A stretch of DNA of 64,000 nucleotides from Clavelina lepadiformis. Taxonomy: Eukaryota; Chordata; Ascidiacea; Aplousobranchia; Clavelinidae. Every line of letters starts with the position of its first letter. Position 1 is the stretch's first letter. The position numbers and the translations under genes are program-made. The stretch covers positions 1,550,001-1,614,000 of the forward strand of contig NC_135242.1 in assembly GCF_947623445.1 (NCBI RefSeq), in the 5' to 3' direction. Below are positions 1 through 12,072 of the stretch, in pieces. The notes beneath the pieces are model-generated. The model searched no databases and was not told the DNA's origin. It saw nothing but the letters and a program-made list of their open reading frames with translations.

Positions 1-537
1 CATATAAGAACTCACACAGGTGAGCGACCTTATCAATGCCAAGTTTGTCACAAGTCATTTTCCGTCAGCAGCAATTTGAAAACTCATATGAGAACTCACA
101 CTGGAGATCAACCTTATCAATGCGATGTGTGCCACAAGTCATTCACCCAAAGCAGCAGTTTGAAAGCTCATTTGAGAACTCACACGGGAGAGCGACCTTA
201 TCAATGCGGTGTGTGCCACAAGTCATTTACCTTTAGCAACCAATTGAAAATTCATATGACAACTCACGATGCTGAGCAACCTTATGAATGCAATATGTGC
301 CACAAGTCATTTTCCGCAAGCAGCAGTTTGAAAGTTCATATAAGAACTCACACTGGAGAGCGACTTTATCAATGCCAGGTTTGTCGCAAGTCATTTACCC
401 AAAGCAGCCAATTAAAAACTCATATGAGAATCCACACTGGAGAGCAACCTTATCAATGCCAGGTGTGCCACAAGTCATTTTCCCAAATGAGCAATTTACG
501 GAATCATGAAACTATTCACACTGGAAAGCGACCTTAA
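1..537 (+). CDS. C2H2 zinc-finger protein, C-terminal part (cut by window edge)
   Basis: Base 1 is in frame and opens at the end of the first finger. The 178 codons encode six more Kruppel-type fingers (CxxC-12-HxxxH) joined by TGE/D-x-PYQC linkers and end at TAA after TGKRP. The DNA matches 26285-26821, so the missing 5' part should resemble 25655-26284, including the N-terminal module and acidic linker. Such arrays bind DNA, with specificity set by helix positions -1, 2, 3 and 6; here these are mostly Q/S, S and N/S residues. One linker is degenerate (HDAEQPYEC between fingers 4 and 5 of the full protein). The target is unknown. The stop replaces the tyrosine codon of the next PYQC, so the array was probably once longer. 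Confidence 0.9.
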   Translation, partial: HIRTHTGERPYQCQVCHKSFSVSSNLKTHMRTHTGDQPYQCDVCHKSFTQSSSLKAHLRTHTGERPYQCGVCHKSFTFSNQLKIHMTTHDAEQPYECNMCHKSFSASSSLKVHIRTHTGERLYQCQVCRKSFTQSSQLKTHMRIHTGEQPYQCQVCHKSFSQMSNLRNHETIHTGKRP

Positions 538-999
538 CAAGGTTTATTTTTTGTCAAAAGTTATTTACAATGAAGCGATTATTGTAAAGTAGGCGTCAAA
601 CACCTAATACTCAGATCTCTATGAAATTGTTGGATGTCCTACGTAGAGCTTTAGAAAACATGTTTAGACCAATCAGAATTCAGCATGGAAGATGTTGTTT
701 TCCAGCCTGGGAATAGCCTTAGCAGTTGACGTGCTTCAATGTCCCATGTCGCGTGCAGAATTATGCCAAAATCTGTAAAAAATTTTGAATCATGGTTTTT
801 TATGGCGTTTTTTGAAATGCCAGTTCAAAGCATAGTAAATTGACATGCAAAATTTCAGAGAGCCCCATGGAGGATTTTTCGGGTAATCAGTCTTTTAGTA
901 AATTCACTGTATTAAAATTTATTATTAATATTAATAATATTATTAAAACTCATATTGGGGCAATGTATGTGGTTGTTTGTGGAAAATAGTTTGATTTTT
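538..999. other. Spacer after the ZNF gene
   Basis: Up to about 580 the DNA is a decayed continuation of finger sequence. After that I see no gene. A short AT palindrome-rich patch of TTATTAATATTAATAATA type lies near 918-945. Confidence 0.6.
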
Positions 1000-1368
1000 C
1001 TGGAAGTTAATTCTGAGAATGCTTCAGTTTTTTCTCTTTTTGAAGCCATCAAAGAAGAACCTTTGCTGTTGCAGCATAGGGAGGTTTCTGAAACTGATCA
1101 TCCAAGTATGTCCAATTCAAATATGTTTTCTCATCAATCGTAGATTGAAGTAAAAGCCACAGTTAAAGTTGTCGATCCTTGAAGTTGTGTTGAAACAAAT
1201 TCGGATGAAGAATTCAGCGATTCTGTAGAACTGTTTCTCGATGAACCCAGGGCAAATGCTTGCTCAATGCTTGCAAAGTTGATGCTCAGCTGTTTTTTGG
1301 AAATTACTAAGAAAATCATTTTTCTTGCCATTTTTGCAACGCAAGGTTCCACTGAAGAAACATCACAA
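1000..1368 (+). pseudogene. Relic of a ZNF linker module
   Basis: Translation shows the family linker (SENASVFSLFEAIKEEPLLL, then a SET-x-x-PSM stretch), then an in-frame TAG at 1141 and a TGA near 1180. The decayed SDEEFSDSVELF and NACKV...LFV segments follow, and no fingers come after them. The piece ends in TEETSQ directly before a GTATGT donor at 1369. In intact genes this linker sits between the N-terminal module and finger 1. It is a broken second family copy upstream of the intact gene at 2148. It could serve only as an untranslated exon. Confidence 0.7.
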
Positions 1369-2110
1369 GTATGTGTTTTCCCAAGACTCCTATTACCGTT
1401 ATGCATTGCATTTTGTTTGTCTTTTCCCTTGAATTCTTTAGCAGTATGACAAAGTAATGTCTACTAACATTGTGTGTGAGCAAATTTTATCGCATCCCGC
1501 TGAGGCATTGTTTATATTAAAACGATTGTTTAACCAAGTTGAAAACTCAACCAAGCAAGGCATTTCGTAACGTTACCAATCATCAATAAATTAAACAATG
1601 ATATCATAAACGAAACTGTTGAAACGGTTGGAATAGTTTTTACTAGTACAAATATCATGATATGATGATATGAGGTGAACCTAAAATGTTTCAATCAAAT
1701 CAATGGTCATTGATCAGTGATTTTCAACAACACATCAAACAGACTTAACAATTAATTCGGATATAACTTTCGTAAATGTGTTGCTCTCAGATTTTTAATT
1801 GATTTGAGTAATGTTTATGGTGTGCCAAATTTGGGTTAGTTTAGGTCAAACTGGTGTGTAATGTCATTTAAGATGATTTTGTGTGTTTTACATGTTGAAA
1901 CTAGGCAGAAGTCTTAATAAACATTTTTTCAAAGCAACAGGGAATCTTTTATTTTTCGTTTTTGTATGTGACAGTCACTGCTGTTCTTTACTTTGTAGTA
2001 AATGTAGAGAAAATTATTTAGATTTATTATTTTTATTTCAACAGTTTTGGTTACATATTATCAGTTTTCCTCTATCAAGAAAATCCTCAAATATTTTACG
2101 TTCTTTTCAG
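1369..2110 (+). other. Intron-like segment before ZNF gene
   Basis: The segment starts with GTATGT at 1369 and ends with a pyrimidine tract plus CAG at 2110, 37 bases before the next ATG. Clearly related segments precede other genes (12073-12662, 15370-16222, 27653-28394, 52.3-53.05 kb, 59102 onward). They share the blocks GGTTGAAAACTCAACCAAGC, ATGGTCATTGATCAGTGATT and TGACAGTCACTGCTGTTCTT. Conservation of both ends supports a real 5'UTR intron. It may be only a hitch-hiking part of the duplicated unit. Confidence 0.6.
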
Positions 2111-2147
2111 GAAATAGATTATAAAATTGTATAATAATAATCAGACA

Positions 2148-3728
2148 ATGGAGTCTCATCCAGTTGGTATGCAAGTTGACGTTTTATTGAAAGCAATCAG
2201 TGATATGATTTCACAAGAATTTAAATCAATGCGGCAAGATATGAGGAAGGAATTTGTACAAATGCAAGAAAGCATGGAAGATGTGATTTCAACACTTCTT
2301 GCAGAGATAAAGAAAACTGAAACCATGAACAATGCAATACCAGTTGAAGAAACATCACAAATAACAGTTGTAAAATCAGATATCAGCCTTAATATTGAGG
2401 AAGTTTATTCTGAGAAGGCACCAGTTTTTCCTATTGTTGAAGTTATCAAACAAGAACCTTTGCTGTTGGAAAAGTATGAGGATTCACAGACTGAGATTGA
2501 TGACCCAAATATATCCATGTTAAACAAATTTCCTCTTCAATCAGATATTGGAGTGAATGCCACAGTCAAAATTGTTAAACCACAAAGCTGTGTTGCAAGA
2601 AACTCAGATGAAGAATGCAGCGATTCTGTGGAGATGTTTTTCGATAAATCCACTGCAATTGAAGGTACTAATGCTTGCAAAGTTGATGCTCAGTTGCTTG
2701 TTGGAAATAACAAAGAAAAGCATTTTTCTTGCAATTTTTGTGAAAGATTATTCAAATGCAAAAGAAACTTGAATGTTCATCTAAAAACTCACACAGGTGA
2801 GCGACCTTATCAATGCAATGTGTGCCACAAGTCATTTATCCAGAATGGCAATTTCCAAGTTCATATGAGAAATCACACTGGAGAACGACCTTTTAAATGT
2901 GATGTGTGCGACAAGTCATTTTCCATTAACAGCAGTTTAGAAACTCATATGAGAACTCACACTGGAGAGCGACCTTATCAATGCGATGTGTGCCACAAGT
3001 CATTTTCCGTTAGCAGCAGTTTGAAAACTCATATGAGAACCCACACTAGAGAGCAACCTTATCAATGTGATGTGTGCCACAAGTCATTTTCCATTAGCAG
3101 CAGTTTGAATAATCATATCAGAACTCACACAGGTGAGCGACCTTATCAATGCCGAATTTGTCACAAGTGTTTTATCAAGAATGGATGTTTGCAAGCTCAT
3201 ATGAGAATCCACACTGGAGAGCAACCTTACAAATGTGATTTTTGCGACAAGTCATTTTCCTTTAGCAGCAATTGGAAAACTCATATGAGAACTCATACTG
3301 AAGAGCGACCTTATCAATGTCAGGAATGTATAAAGTCATTTACTCGAAGCAGCCATTTAAAAACTCACATGAGAATCCACACTGGAGAGCGTCCTTATCA
3401 ATGCCAGGTGTGCCACAAGTCATTTACCCAAAGCAACCATTTAAAAGGTCATATGAGAATCCACACTGGAGAGCGACCTTATCAATGCGATGTGTGTCAA
3501 AAGTCCTTCACACAAAGCAGCATTTTAAAAGCTCATGTGGTTATCCATACTGGAGAGCGACCTTATCAATGCCAGGTGTGTGAAAAGTCATTCACCGATG
3601 GCCGCAATTTAAAACATCATATGAGAATTCACACTGGTGAACGACCTTATCAATGCCAGCTGTGTCAAAAGTCTTTTACCCAAAGCAACCATTTAAAAAG
3701 TCATATGAAAATCCACAATGGAGATTGA
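2148..3728 (+). CDS. C2H2 zinc-finger protein, 12 fingers, N-terminal family module
   Basis: This is a 526-residue single-exon protein. The start is the ATG in the family context CAATGGAGT; the frame stays open to a TTG upstream but has no earlier ATG. Residues ~9-57 form the family module (VDVLLKAISDMISQEF...), with hydrophobics every 3-4 residues, as in a coiled coil. Residues ~85-190 are an acidic linker with IKQEP at 100-104, a SUMO-consensus site. Twelve CxxC/HxxxH fingers run from Cys195 to the end with mostly TGERPYQC linkers. It is probably a nuclear DNA-binding regulator; targets are unknown. The stop is TGA in the position of the linker CGA codon (GAT TGA CCT), and decayed finger sequence continues after it. 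An AG acceptor lies 37 bases upstream of the ATG. A near-identical copy is at 28432. Confidence 0.92.
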   Translation: MESHPVGMQVDVLLKAISDMISQEFKSMRQDMRKEFVQMQESMEDVISTLLAEIKKTETMNNAIPVEETSQITVVKSDISLNIEEVYSEKAPVFPIVEVIKQEPLLLEKYEDSQTEIDDPNISMLNKFPLQSDIGVNATVKIVKPQSCVARNSDEECSDSVEMFFDKSTAIEGTNACKVDAQLLVGNNKEKHFSCNFCERLFKCKRNLNVHLKTHTGERPYQCNVCHKSFIQNGNFQVHMRNHTGERPFKCDVCDKSFSINSSLETHMRTHTGERPYQCDVCHKSFSVSSSLKTHMRTHTREQPYQCDVCHKSFSISSSLNNHIRTHTGERPYQCRICHKCFIKNGCLQAHMRIHTGEQPYKCDFCDKSFSFSSNWKTHMRTHTEERPYQCQECIKSFTRSSHLKTHMRIHTGERPYQCQVCHKSFTQSNHLKGHMRIHTGERPYQCDVCQKSFTQSSILKAHVVIHTGERPYQCQVCEKSFTDGRNLKHHMRIHTGERPYQCQLCQKSFTQSNHLKSHMKIHNGD

Positions 3729-3980
3729 CCTTATTAATGCCGTATATGTCAAAATTGATTTTCCCAAAAGAGCACTTTGCGGAGTCATGAAATTTTTCGC
3801 ATTGGAAAGTGACATTGACAATGCTTGTTTTTTTGTCGCAAGTCAATTACGTTGAAACAATAATTATTAACACATGTTAAAACTCACATTGGGGCAATGT
3901 AAATATTTCAAAAAGATTTTTGGACAAAAAATTAGCTTTGAAAAAAATTTACAAACCATTTATCCAGATGCTGCATCCAT
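3729..3980 (+). pseudogene. Decayed fingers after the stop, then spacer
   Basis: In frame after the stop are a PY-stop-CRICQN finger start, QKSTLRSHE, and then GK-stop, with TGA again at the linker arginine codon (3810s). From about 3880 the DNA is AT-rich and holds no gene that I can see. It matches the spacer at 14300-14440 (AACTCACATTGGGGCAATGTAAATA). Confidence 0.65.
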
Positions 3981-4074
3981 TTGTTTGTGTTTTATTTGTC
4001 CACTTTTATCAATAACTTCGTATGTGTCATGAAACATAAATTTGCACTATGTGGTTATTTTTTGACAAATAGGT

Positions 4075-4730
4075 TGCTTTTTCATGAAGTTCATTCAGGG
4101 ACTATATCAGTTTTTCCTCTTGTTGAAGCTTTCATAGAAAAACCTTTGCTGTTGCAGCACTGGGATGTTTCTGAAACTAATCGATCAAGTTTATCCATTT
4201 CAAAAATGTTTTCTTAACAATCGGAGGTTGGAGTAACTGCCACAATTAAAATGGTTGATCCTTAAAGTTGTGTTGAAAGAAATTCAGGAGAAGAATGCAG
4301 TGATTCTGCAGAAATGTTTTTCGATGAACCAAGCGCTAGTGATAGAATTAATGCTTGCAAAGTTAATGCTCAGCTGTTTGTTGGAAATAACAAAACCAAA
4401 AAATTTTTTTGCAATTTTTGTCACAGATCCTTCAAACGCAAAACAAACTTCAAAGCTCATCTGAGAACTCACACAGGAGAGCAAACTTATCAATACAATG
4501 AGGGTGAAAACTCATTTTCCCAAAGCTTATATTTCAAAAATCATTTGAGAATCCACACTGGAGAGCGACCTGATCAATGCCAGTTGTGTGAACATTTATT
4601 TACCCAAACCAGCAATTTGAAAACTCATATGATAACTCCCTCCTAATAGCAACCTCATATCTGCCAGGTGTGTAACATGTTATTAACTAGAAGACATACA
4701 GATTTGCAAAATAATTTTACTACTTATTAA
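4075..4730 (+). pseudogene. Broken ZNF family copy (linker plus three weak fingers)
   Basis: A linker like SVFPLVEAFIEKPLLLQHWD is followed by a TAA at 4216 and another TAA near 4263. An open stretch at 4314-4646 then has an intact first finger (FCNFCHRSF...H...H), a second finger whose cysteines are replaced (QYNEGENSF), and a third (CQLCEHLF...H) with a damaged end (MITPS). The SUMO-type lysine context is changed to IEKP. An N-terminal module is lacking here. It is one of a recurring class of decayed copies (also 14518-15186 and 58690-58918) lying between intact genes. Confidence 0.75.
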
Positions 4731-4739
4731 TTCACCGTC

Positions 4740-5330
4740 ATGGAGTGTCGTCCAGACAAAGTGCAAGTTGGTGTTTTATTGAAAACAATCAGTAATATGA
4801 TATCACAAGATTTCAAATCAATGCGACTGGATATGAAGATGGAAGAAACAAAAGAAACTGAAACCATGAACAATGCAATGTCCCACCGAAGAAACATCAC
4901 TACCATTAGTGTCAGATCACAAGTATGTGTTTTCCCAAGACTCCCATTACGGTTATAGGTTGCATTATGTTTGTTTTGCAAGTTTTGTGATAAATTATTC
5001 CGACACAAAGCAAACTTGAATACTCACGAAAGAACTCACACAGGTGAGCGTCCTTAGCAATGTCAATTGTGTCACAAGTCTTTTACCCAAAATGGCAGTT
5101 TGCAAACTCATATGAATATCCACACTGGTGACCGACCTTATCAATGCCAGGTGTGTCACAAATCTTTTTCCAAAAGAGCCATTTGCGCACTTACATGACT
5201 AAACATACCGGACAAAAACCCTATCAATGCGTGTGTGTCAAAAGCCATTTACCAGCAACAGCGATTTGCTGATTCATATGAGAATCCACACAGGGGAATG
5301 ACTTTATCGATGCCAGGCTTGCCACAAGTC
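4740..5330 (+). pseudogene. N-terminal module fragment with GT donor, then finger relics
   Basis: From ATG 4740 the frame encodes the module (MECRPDKVQVGVLLKTISNM...) but with an internal deletion: RLDM-K-MEETKETE replaces the longer heptad region of full genes. It reaches SVRSQ at a GTATGT donor (4923). Downstream, 4970-5330 holds decayed fingers (FCKFCDKLF, a stop in GERP-stop, [16 protein letters not shown], then frameshifts). The LTR element at 5331 splits the last relic in an HKS codon run. It is not a working gene. The ATG-to-donor part could be a short upstream exon. Confidence 0.7.
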
Positions 5331-5706
5331 TGTGATAAATATATCAATTAATGTAATATAAAATTGTGTACTACATAGAATTCTCGTCTATCGAATCAGT
5401 GAAGCATAACACTGCGTGACGTAATCGATTGTTCCCTTGTGCGTGCATTTTGATTCATTCACCCTTTTCAGTCGTACGTTCAACGCCGCAACATGTCTCT
5501 GTGCTGTTGCTGTCATAATGTTCTATCTTGATGTATTCGTTCAAAGAAGCTTCAAATATAATCAGATTATACAGTAGTCATTCCTGTGTCATTACTGCTG
5601 AAGTCTATCAAAGTTCACTGTCAAGATATTCACAAGGAAATAGACTTTGTAGTGTAAGTGGGCAAACCTTACAGGCTAAGGTAACATATACCACCATTTC
5701 ATTACA
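5331..5706 (+). repeat. Left LTR
   Basis: The left LTR is 376 bp and pairs with 6879-7254. Differences seen include C/A in GATTCATTC, C/T in ATTACTGCTG, C/T in CTGTCAAG, and a divergent patch before the terminal TTCATTACA. Confidence 0.85.
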
Positions 5707-5879
5707 AACTGATGCAGCCGAGTGAGGACGAATTGACGATAAAAAAAAGACATTTCCATTACAAGTGTGGTGGAGCCGAAATAGCTGAGAACTACGCTTT
5801 TCTTTTTTGAGCAACCTATGAACAATTAAATTTGAGGTTGAGAGAAGTCTAGTGATCTCAGACTAGAAGTTTCGAAGAT

Positions 5880-6068
5880 ATGTATCGTCTAAAACCCATG
5901 CAACACTCATTGGATCTAGCCGACATACATCTCGACAATATGATATTCGAACAAATCAACTACAACGACGGTGACGAAGAATCGCCTGGAATTCAACCAA
6001 CTTCGAATGCAAGAATGACCGACACACAAAGCACGCTGATCCATCCACGACGCGTGGAAGGCCAGTAA
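5880..6068 (+). CDS. Short open frame inside the LTR element, unrecognised
   Basis: This is a 62-codon ATG frame with a polar, acidic middle (YNDGDEE) and a basic end (HPRRVEGQ). I see no retroviral-type motif. Its base composition is less AT-rich than its surroundings, as coding sequence would be. It may be a scrap of the element's own coding region, or chance. The identical frame recurs at 32164-32352 in the duplicate. Confidence 0.3.
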   Translation: MYRLKPMQHSLDLADIHLDNMIFEQINYNDGDEESPGIQPTSNARMTDTQSTLIHPRRVEGQ

Positions 6069-6878
6069 AGGAACTTTGTCGGTATTTGGACATTTAGTAA
6101 TGATTTTTTGTTTGTTTTTTTCTCTATGTGGTATATATTATAGCGTTATTGTGTAGTTTACCTTAAATGATGGTGGCTTAGTGGCCATAATCTCTAAACG
6201 GTTTAAGTCATGCCGTGGAGAAATTTTTCTTTGTGTTATTTTGTTATGCTTTAAAACATAGCGGTTGTTTTCGAAGGTTAAACAAATGCCCAAGGCTAAC
6301 ACCGATACACTATGTTGAATGTCAATTACAAAACGTATTTGACTAATTTTATATATATTTTGTAATACGCGTATTTCCAAGTGAAATATTCACACAGCTA
6401 TACTGGTAAAACCAGATGCTGAAATCGCGTGAGCATAAGAGAATTTTATACTAAAGTTATTTACGGAAATCGGCGTCACGACATGTGAGATGAAACATTT
6501 GCAGCCGTTTCCTCATTTTGCTATCCTGCGCAAGAAACCACAGCTAGCATACGCGTGATGTGTCAAATGACATCCTGTGCTCTGTTTTCTATTTAAAGTC
6601 GTGACATAAATGTCATCATTGTTTGTTTTGTATAATAATTTTGCTTTATAAATTACAGAAAACATATTACTATCTTTTTGCGAATATATTGCCAATATGT
6701 ATTGCATTGTAACTATGTTTCAACGTTTATTGTTATGTAATCTACATTTTACGTGTTATATTGACTTTTGTTATCAACACTATTGTTTTAATTATTGTTC
6801 ACCGAGAATTGTTTTTATCCTGATCATAAAAAATCGTGAGTTTTTTCAAAACTTACGATCTTTTCTTGGGGAAGGTTA

Positions 6879-7800
<922 letters not shown>

Positions 7801-8385
7801 TAGTTAATGGGAAGTTGAAGGAAGTTGGTGACAGCAAATAGGTCACGATCACATAATTATGCGAGTATTGTGAGAAAGCTTTTACTAAGTGGCGTTCATA
7901 GAAAATATTTAGGAGCTTCTCACCCTGATTCTGTATCCGAGTAAATTTTGTTTTGGATTTCCAATTTTACCTTTTTCAACATCGTATTTTCCACTTAAGT
8001 AAAATACAGCTTTGCATTGTTGTAGTTGGTAAATAGCATTCGATAATATAATTATACTTTCCAATTTCTTAATTTTGTTTCTGTTTTGGTGATGTACAAT
8101 ACAGAGTTCTTCTCAGTTTTGAAATAAATTGTCGGACATCCAAAGTTCAATGTCATATTCAACTTTCTAGCTTCGGGTTGGTTTGCGAAGACAGCATTAG
8201 TTTAATAGTTTAAAAAAATATTTACAGTCGCAAGTATAGCAAAAATTTCCATTGTCTAATTCAATAACTTTGAGCTTTTATGTAATAAGTGGGGCTTAAA
8301 ATGGGCTCTGTTGAATGGTTTAATATAGATGGTTGCTGCACTAAACTGATATTCAATTAAAGCAGTTTCGTAGTAATTTGTGTCA
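7801..8385. other. Spacer without recognised gene
   Basis: The spacer is AT-rich with no credible coding sequence on either strand. The 61-codon minus frame at 8256-8441 has no family features. Confidence 0.5.
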
Positions 8386-10275
8386 ACGTGTAATTTGTGT
8401 CTATATGGTGTAATATAATAATCTAAAAGCCATGGGGTCATCTCATAGACGACTTATATATAAAAATACTTCTTACTCTAATGAAGGGTTACCCGTTTGC
8501 ATTATGCTAAATGGTACCGATAGGCAATTACCTTAGGCAAGCTTATTCATCGATACCGCAAAAATACAAATATTTACAAAAACAGTCAGTGATAATGCGG
8601 TACAAACACCTCGGCCTTTCGAAAAACTTCAATAGAATTAGGGCTACACAGAACTAATCCAATGTACAACGAGCTTAAAGCCTTTGCTTTGCTCTAACCC
8701 AACGCTTTAGGGAGCAAGTGTCTTCGCAGATTTACTTCACTTTTCAGCCGGAGTTGGATATCTAGGTTTTATATATAAGATATCTATGCATCACATTTAT
8801 TCATCGTAAACTTTGGTCGCGTAAAAGGGTAATTACCGTTTTTGTTCAAGAATGCTAAACATGGTATAGGACGCACAGGTTAACAAGAAGCCAGGTATGG
8901 CACAAACCCAATCGCAATGATCGATAGGTCTGGCTGTTGGCACTAGAAAGTAGAAACCCTTGTTATTTAATAGAAAAGTTTTGTTTCCATTTTTTTTGTT
9001 TTTTGAAAAAATGGTTTGATGAACCCTCAAATTCAATTTTTAAATGGAGTCGAATGGGCATTGCAGATTGAGACTGCAGAGTCAGGGGTGCTAAGTGCGT
9101 GTGGAGTTAAAATTTATTGCGCATACAAAGGCTATTGATTCACCTTGTTGCAATTTTCCATCCAAACACGTCCAGTGTGGAACAGAAATGCCCTAGGGCA
9201 GTGGTTCTCAACCTTTCATGGATCATGGCCACCTTACTTACAGTCATTAGAAGTGCGCAATTATGGGCATTTAGTTGTGAAATTACAGAGGAATTAAATA
9301 ATTCAATCTCTTTATGAGCTAAAAATTTAGTGTTTTTAGGAATTTCTGTGCCAGTCATTTAGTGCAAAAACACGCACACACTGTTCCATGCACTGGTCTT
9401 TTCTCAGAGTAGAAATTCACCGTATTAGAGAATAAAGCCATTGATACAAGTTGAGGTGGCATCAATGTTGTTTTGTTGTTATTTTGCCATGCCAACATGG
9501 ACATCAGCTATTTATGTTGCTCATGTTATTAACACATAACGTTTATACAGATAATATCTGACGTCTATATTTTAAAATTATTTAATTTTATTATTTTTTC
9601 TTGATCATAAGCCTACAAAGCTGGCTTACATCTGTTTTGTCTTGAGCAGCGACAACATTCATTACAATTTAGCCTATACTTATACTGTTTCCTATGTATA
9701 AAATCTGTCTGAGAATCTATCATCTGTTTGGCCCATTAAGGAAAAAGGTTGGACACTCCTGATCTAGCCTATACTTGTGGTGTATAGTCTCTTGCTGTTA
9801 TGATTACAGCGTTTTTTTTTGTGCAAAGTAAGCAAGTACAAGAGTAAAAAAATGTGAACGTGTTCGGTTTTAAGAAATTAGCATAACTCGTGTGATCACT
9901 GGTATATAAGAGCTGGCTTGTTAAAATATTAGTTCATTGACATATTAAATGATAATTTTATCATACTGCTAATACATGCTGTAAATTTCTTTAAGGAACT
10001 TCTTTAAATTAAACCAATGTTAGGTTGCATACAATCGATATTTTCCATATGTAAGCTCGCAACTTCAACCAATTACATGAAACACATAAATGCCACCAAT
10101 TGTCACAGCAAAAATTGTTATTACAATTTTGTTTTAAACTTTTCGAATTTAAATTTTTAAATTATTACTCATATTGTAGATAACGTATTATAATGTTAGC
10201 TTTTTTGTTAAAATATTTTAGATTTTTTTTTTTTTTTCAGCAATTACATTTTAAGTTTCTCATAACAATCAAGCC
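8386..10275. repeat. Noncoding repeat upstream of ZNF gene, copy 1
   Basis: This is collinear with 23438-25654, starting from ACGTGTAATTTGTG, and in part with 34.67-35.26 kb and 35.34-35.76 kb. The 302-bp element at 23752 is absent here, so this copy carries the empty site (CTCTAACC near 8692). It contains a hAT-like end CAGTGGTTCTCAACCT at ~9199. It finishes in a long T tract and CAG at 10240, a good splice acceptor 35 bases before the ATG at 10276. The duplicated tandem junction 8977/8978 lies inside it. Confidence 0.85.
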
Positions 10276-11442
10276 ATGGAGTGTGATCCAGGCATAATTC
10301 AAGTTGATGTTTTATTGAAAGCAATAAGTGATCTTATTTCGCAAGAATTAAAATCATTGCGACAAGAAATGAAAATGAAATTTGCACAATTGCATGTAAA
10401 CATTGAAGATATGGTTTTAAAGATTCTTGCAGAAACAAAGAAAACTGAAACCATGAACAATGCGATTCCAATTGAAGAAATATCACAACCATTACATGTA
10501 GAATCATATATCAGCCTTAATATTGAGGATGTTTATTCCGAGAAGGCACCAGTCTTTCCTCTTGTTGAAGCTATCAAAGAAGAACCTTTGCTGTTGGAAG
10601 AATATGAGGTTTCACAGCCTGAGATTGATGACCCAAATATAGCCATGTTAAATAAATTTCCTCCTCAATCAGATATTGGAGTGAATGCCACAGTAAAAAT
10701 TGTTCAACCACAAAGCTGTGTTGCAAGAAACTCAGATGAAGAGTGCAGCGATTCCGTGGAGATGTTTCTCGATAAATCCACTGCAATTGAAGGAATCAAT
10801 GCTTGCAAAGTTGATGCTCAGTTGCTTGTTGGAAATAACAAAGAAAAGCATTTTTATTGCAATTTTTGTGATAGATCATTCAAATGCAAAAGAAATTTGA
10901 AAGTTCATATAAGAACTCACACAGGTGAGCAACCTTATCAATGCCAAGTTTGTCACAAGTCATTTTCCGTCAGAAGCAATTTGAAAACTCATATAAGAAC
11001 TCACACTGGAGATCAACCTTATCAATGCCAGGTGTGCCACAAGTCATTTTCAGATAGCAGCAGTTTGAAAGCTCATATGAGAACTCACACGGGAGAGCGA
11101 CCTTATCAATGCAATGCGTGCCACAAGTCATATTCCGATAGCAGCAATTTGAACAGACATTTGAGAACTCACACTGGAGAGAGTCCTTATCAATGCGATG
11201 TGTGCCACCAGTTATTCACCCAAAGCAGCAGTTTAAAAACTCATATGATAATTCACACTGGAGAGCAACCTTATCAATGCGATGTGTGCCACAAGTTATT
11301 CACACAAAGCAGCTATTTAAAAAATCATATGAGAATCCACACTGGAGAGCAACCTTATCGATGGAAGGTGTGCCACAAGTCATTTTCCGATAGCACCAAT
11401 TTGAAAACTCATATTGCAAATCACACTGGAAAGCGACCTTAA
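10276..11442 (+). CDS. C2H2 zinc-finger protein, 7 fingers (last one defective)
   Basis: This is a 388-residue single-exon protein, ATG in CCATGGAGTG. Residues 1-57 are the family module (QVDVLLKAISDLISQEL...). The acidic linker has IKEEPLLL at 100-107 and the conserved NSDEECSDSVEMF and NNKEKHF stretches. Seven fingers follow from about residue 195. The seventh reads RWKVC: its first zinc-binding cysteine is tryptophan, so it probably cannot fold normally. The end is TGKRP-stop, as in 25655-26821, its closest relative, with which it also shares nearly 1.9 kb of upstream sequence. The N-terminal half and finger 1 are almost the same in the two genes, while later fingers differ in number pattern and helix residues. 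It is presumably a nuclear DNA-binding regulator. Confidence 0.9.
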   Translation: MECDPGIIQVDVLLKAISDLISQELKSLRQEMKMKFAQLHVNIEDMVLKILAETKKTETMNNAIPIEEISQPLHVESYISLNIEDVYSEKAPVFPLVEAIKEEPLLLEEYEVSQPEIDDPNIAMLNKFPPQSDIGVNATVKIVQPQSCVARNSDEECSDSVEMFLDKSTAIEGINACKVDAQLLVGNNKEKHFYCNFCDRSFKCKRNLKVHIRTHTGEQPYQCQVCHKSFSVRSNLKTHIRTHTGDQPYQCQVCHKSFSDSSSLKAHMRTHTGERPYQCNACHKSYSDSSNLNRHLRTHTGESPYQCDVCHQLFTQSSSLKTHMIIHTGEQPYQCDVCHKLFTQSSYLKNHMRIHTGEQPYRWKVCHKSFSDSTNLKTHIANHTGKRP

Positions 11443-12072
11443 CGAAGTTTATTTTTTGGCAAAAGTCATTTACGTTGAAATGATAATTCTTAATAAATAT
11501 TAAAACTCCTGTCGGGGCAATGTAAATAGTTCGAAAAGATGTTTGGTCAAAAACTTAGCTTTGAAAAACAATTACAAACCATTTATCCAGATCCTTTTGT
11601 TTATGTTTTATTTGTCCACTTTTACAAGTTTTATCAATAACTTGGTATGTTTTATGAAACATAAAATGGCACTATGTGGTTGTCTTTGGAAAATAGGTTG
11701 TTTTTTCAGGATGTTTTGTCAATGCTAGTTGTGTGAATAGTCATTTACTCAAACCAGCATTTTGAGAACTCATATAATAACACACATTGAAGAGCAACCT
11801 TATCAATGCCAGGTGTGTCACATGTCATTAACCAGAAGAAGCACCGATTTGCAAGATCATACGACTATCTATTATTGCACCATCAAACCATGGAGTGTCA
11901 TCCAGATAATATGCGAGTTGATGTTTTATTGAAAGCAATCAGTGATATGATATCACAAGAATTCAAAGCAATGCGTTTGGATATGCAGATTGAAGAAACA
12001 AAGGAAACTGTAACCATGAACAATGCAATGTCCCACTGAATAAACATCACTACCATTAGTGTCAGATCACAA
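11443..12072 (+). pseudogene. Decayed ZNF pieces and N-terminal module fragment with GT donor
   Basis: At 11720-11889 is a decayed finger region (SFTQTSILRTH, CQVCHMS, RSTDLQDH), then ATG 11890 starting a module fragment (ECHPDNMRVDVLLKAISDM) with the same internal deletion as 4740. A TGA ends that frame at 12039, but the DNA stays alike up to the GTATGT donor at 12073. The first 250 bases are AT-rich spacer. No functional product is expected. Confidence 0.65.

Noticed and set aside
36..236. Plus-frame open stretches rich in SLSQVIF / [15 protein letters not shown]
   Set aside because: These are +1 or +2 readings of finger codons; they recur behind every ZNF exon and encode no independent protein.
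9199..9757. Possible hAT element from CAGTGGTTCTCAACCT to AAAGGTTGGACACTCCTG
   Set aside because: The ends look like hAT inverted repeats, but the flanking 8-mers do not match and no empty site was found, so the borders cannot be supported.
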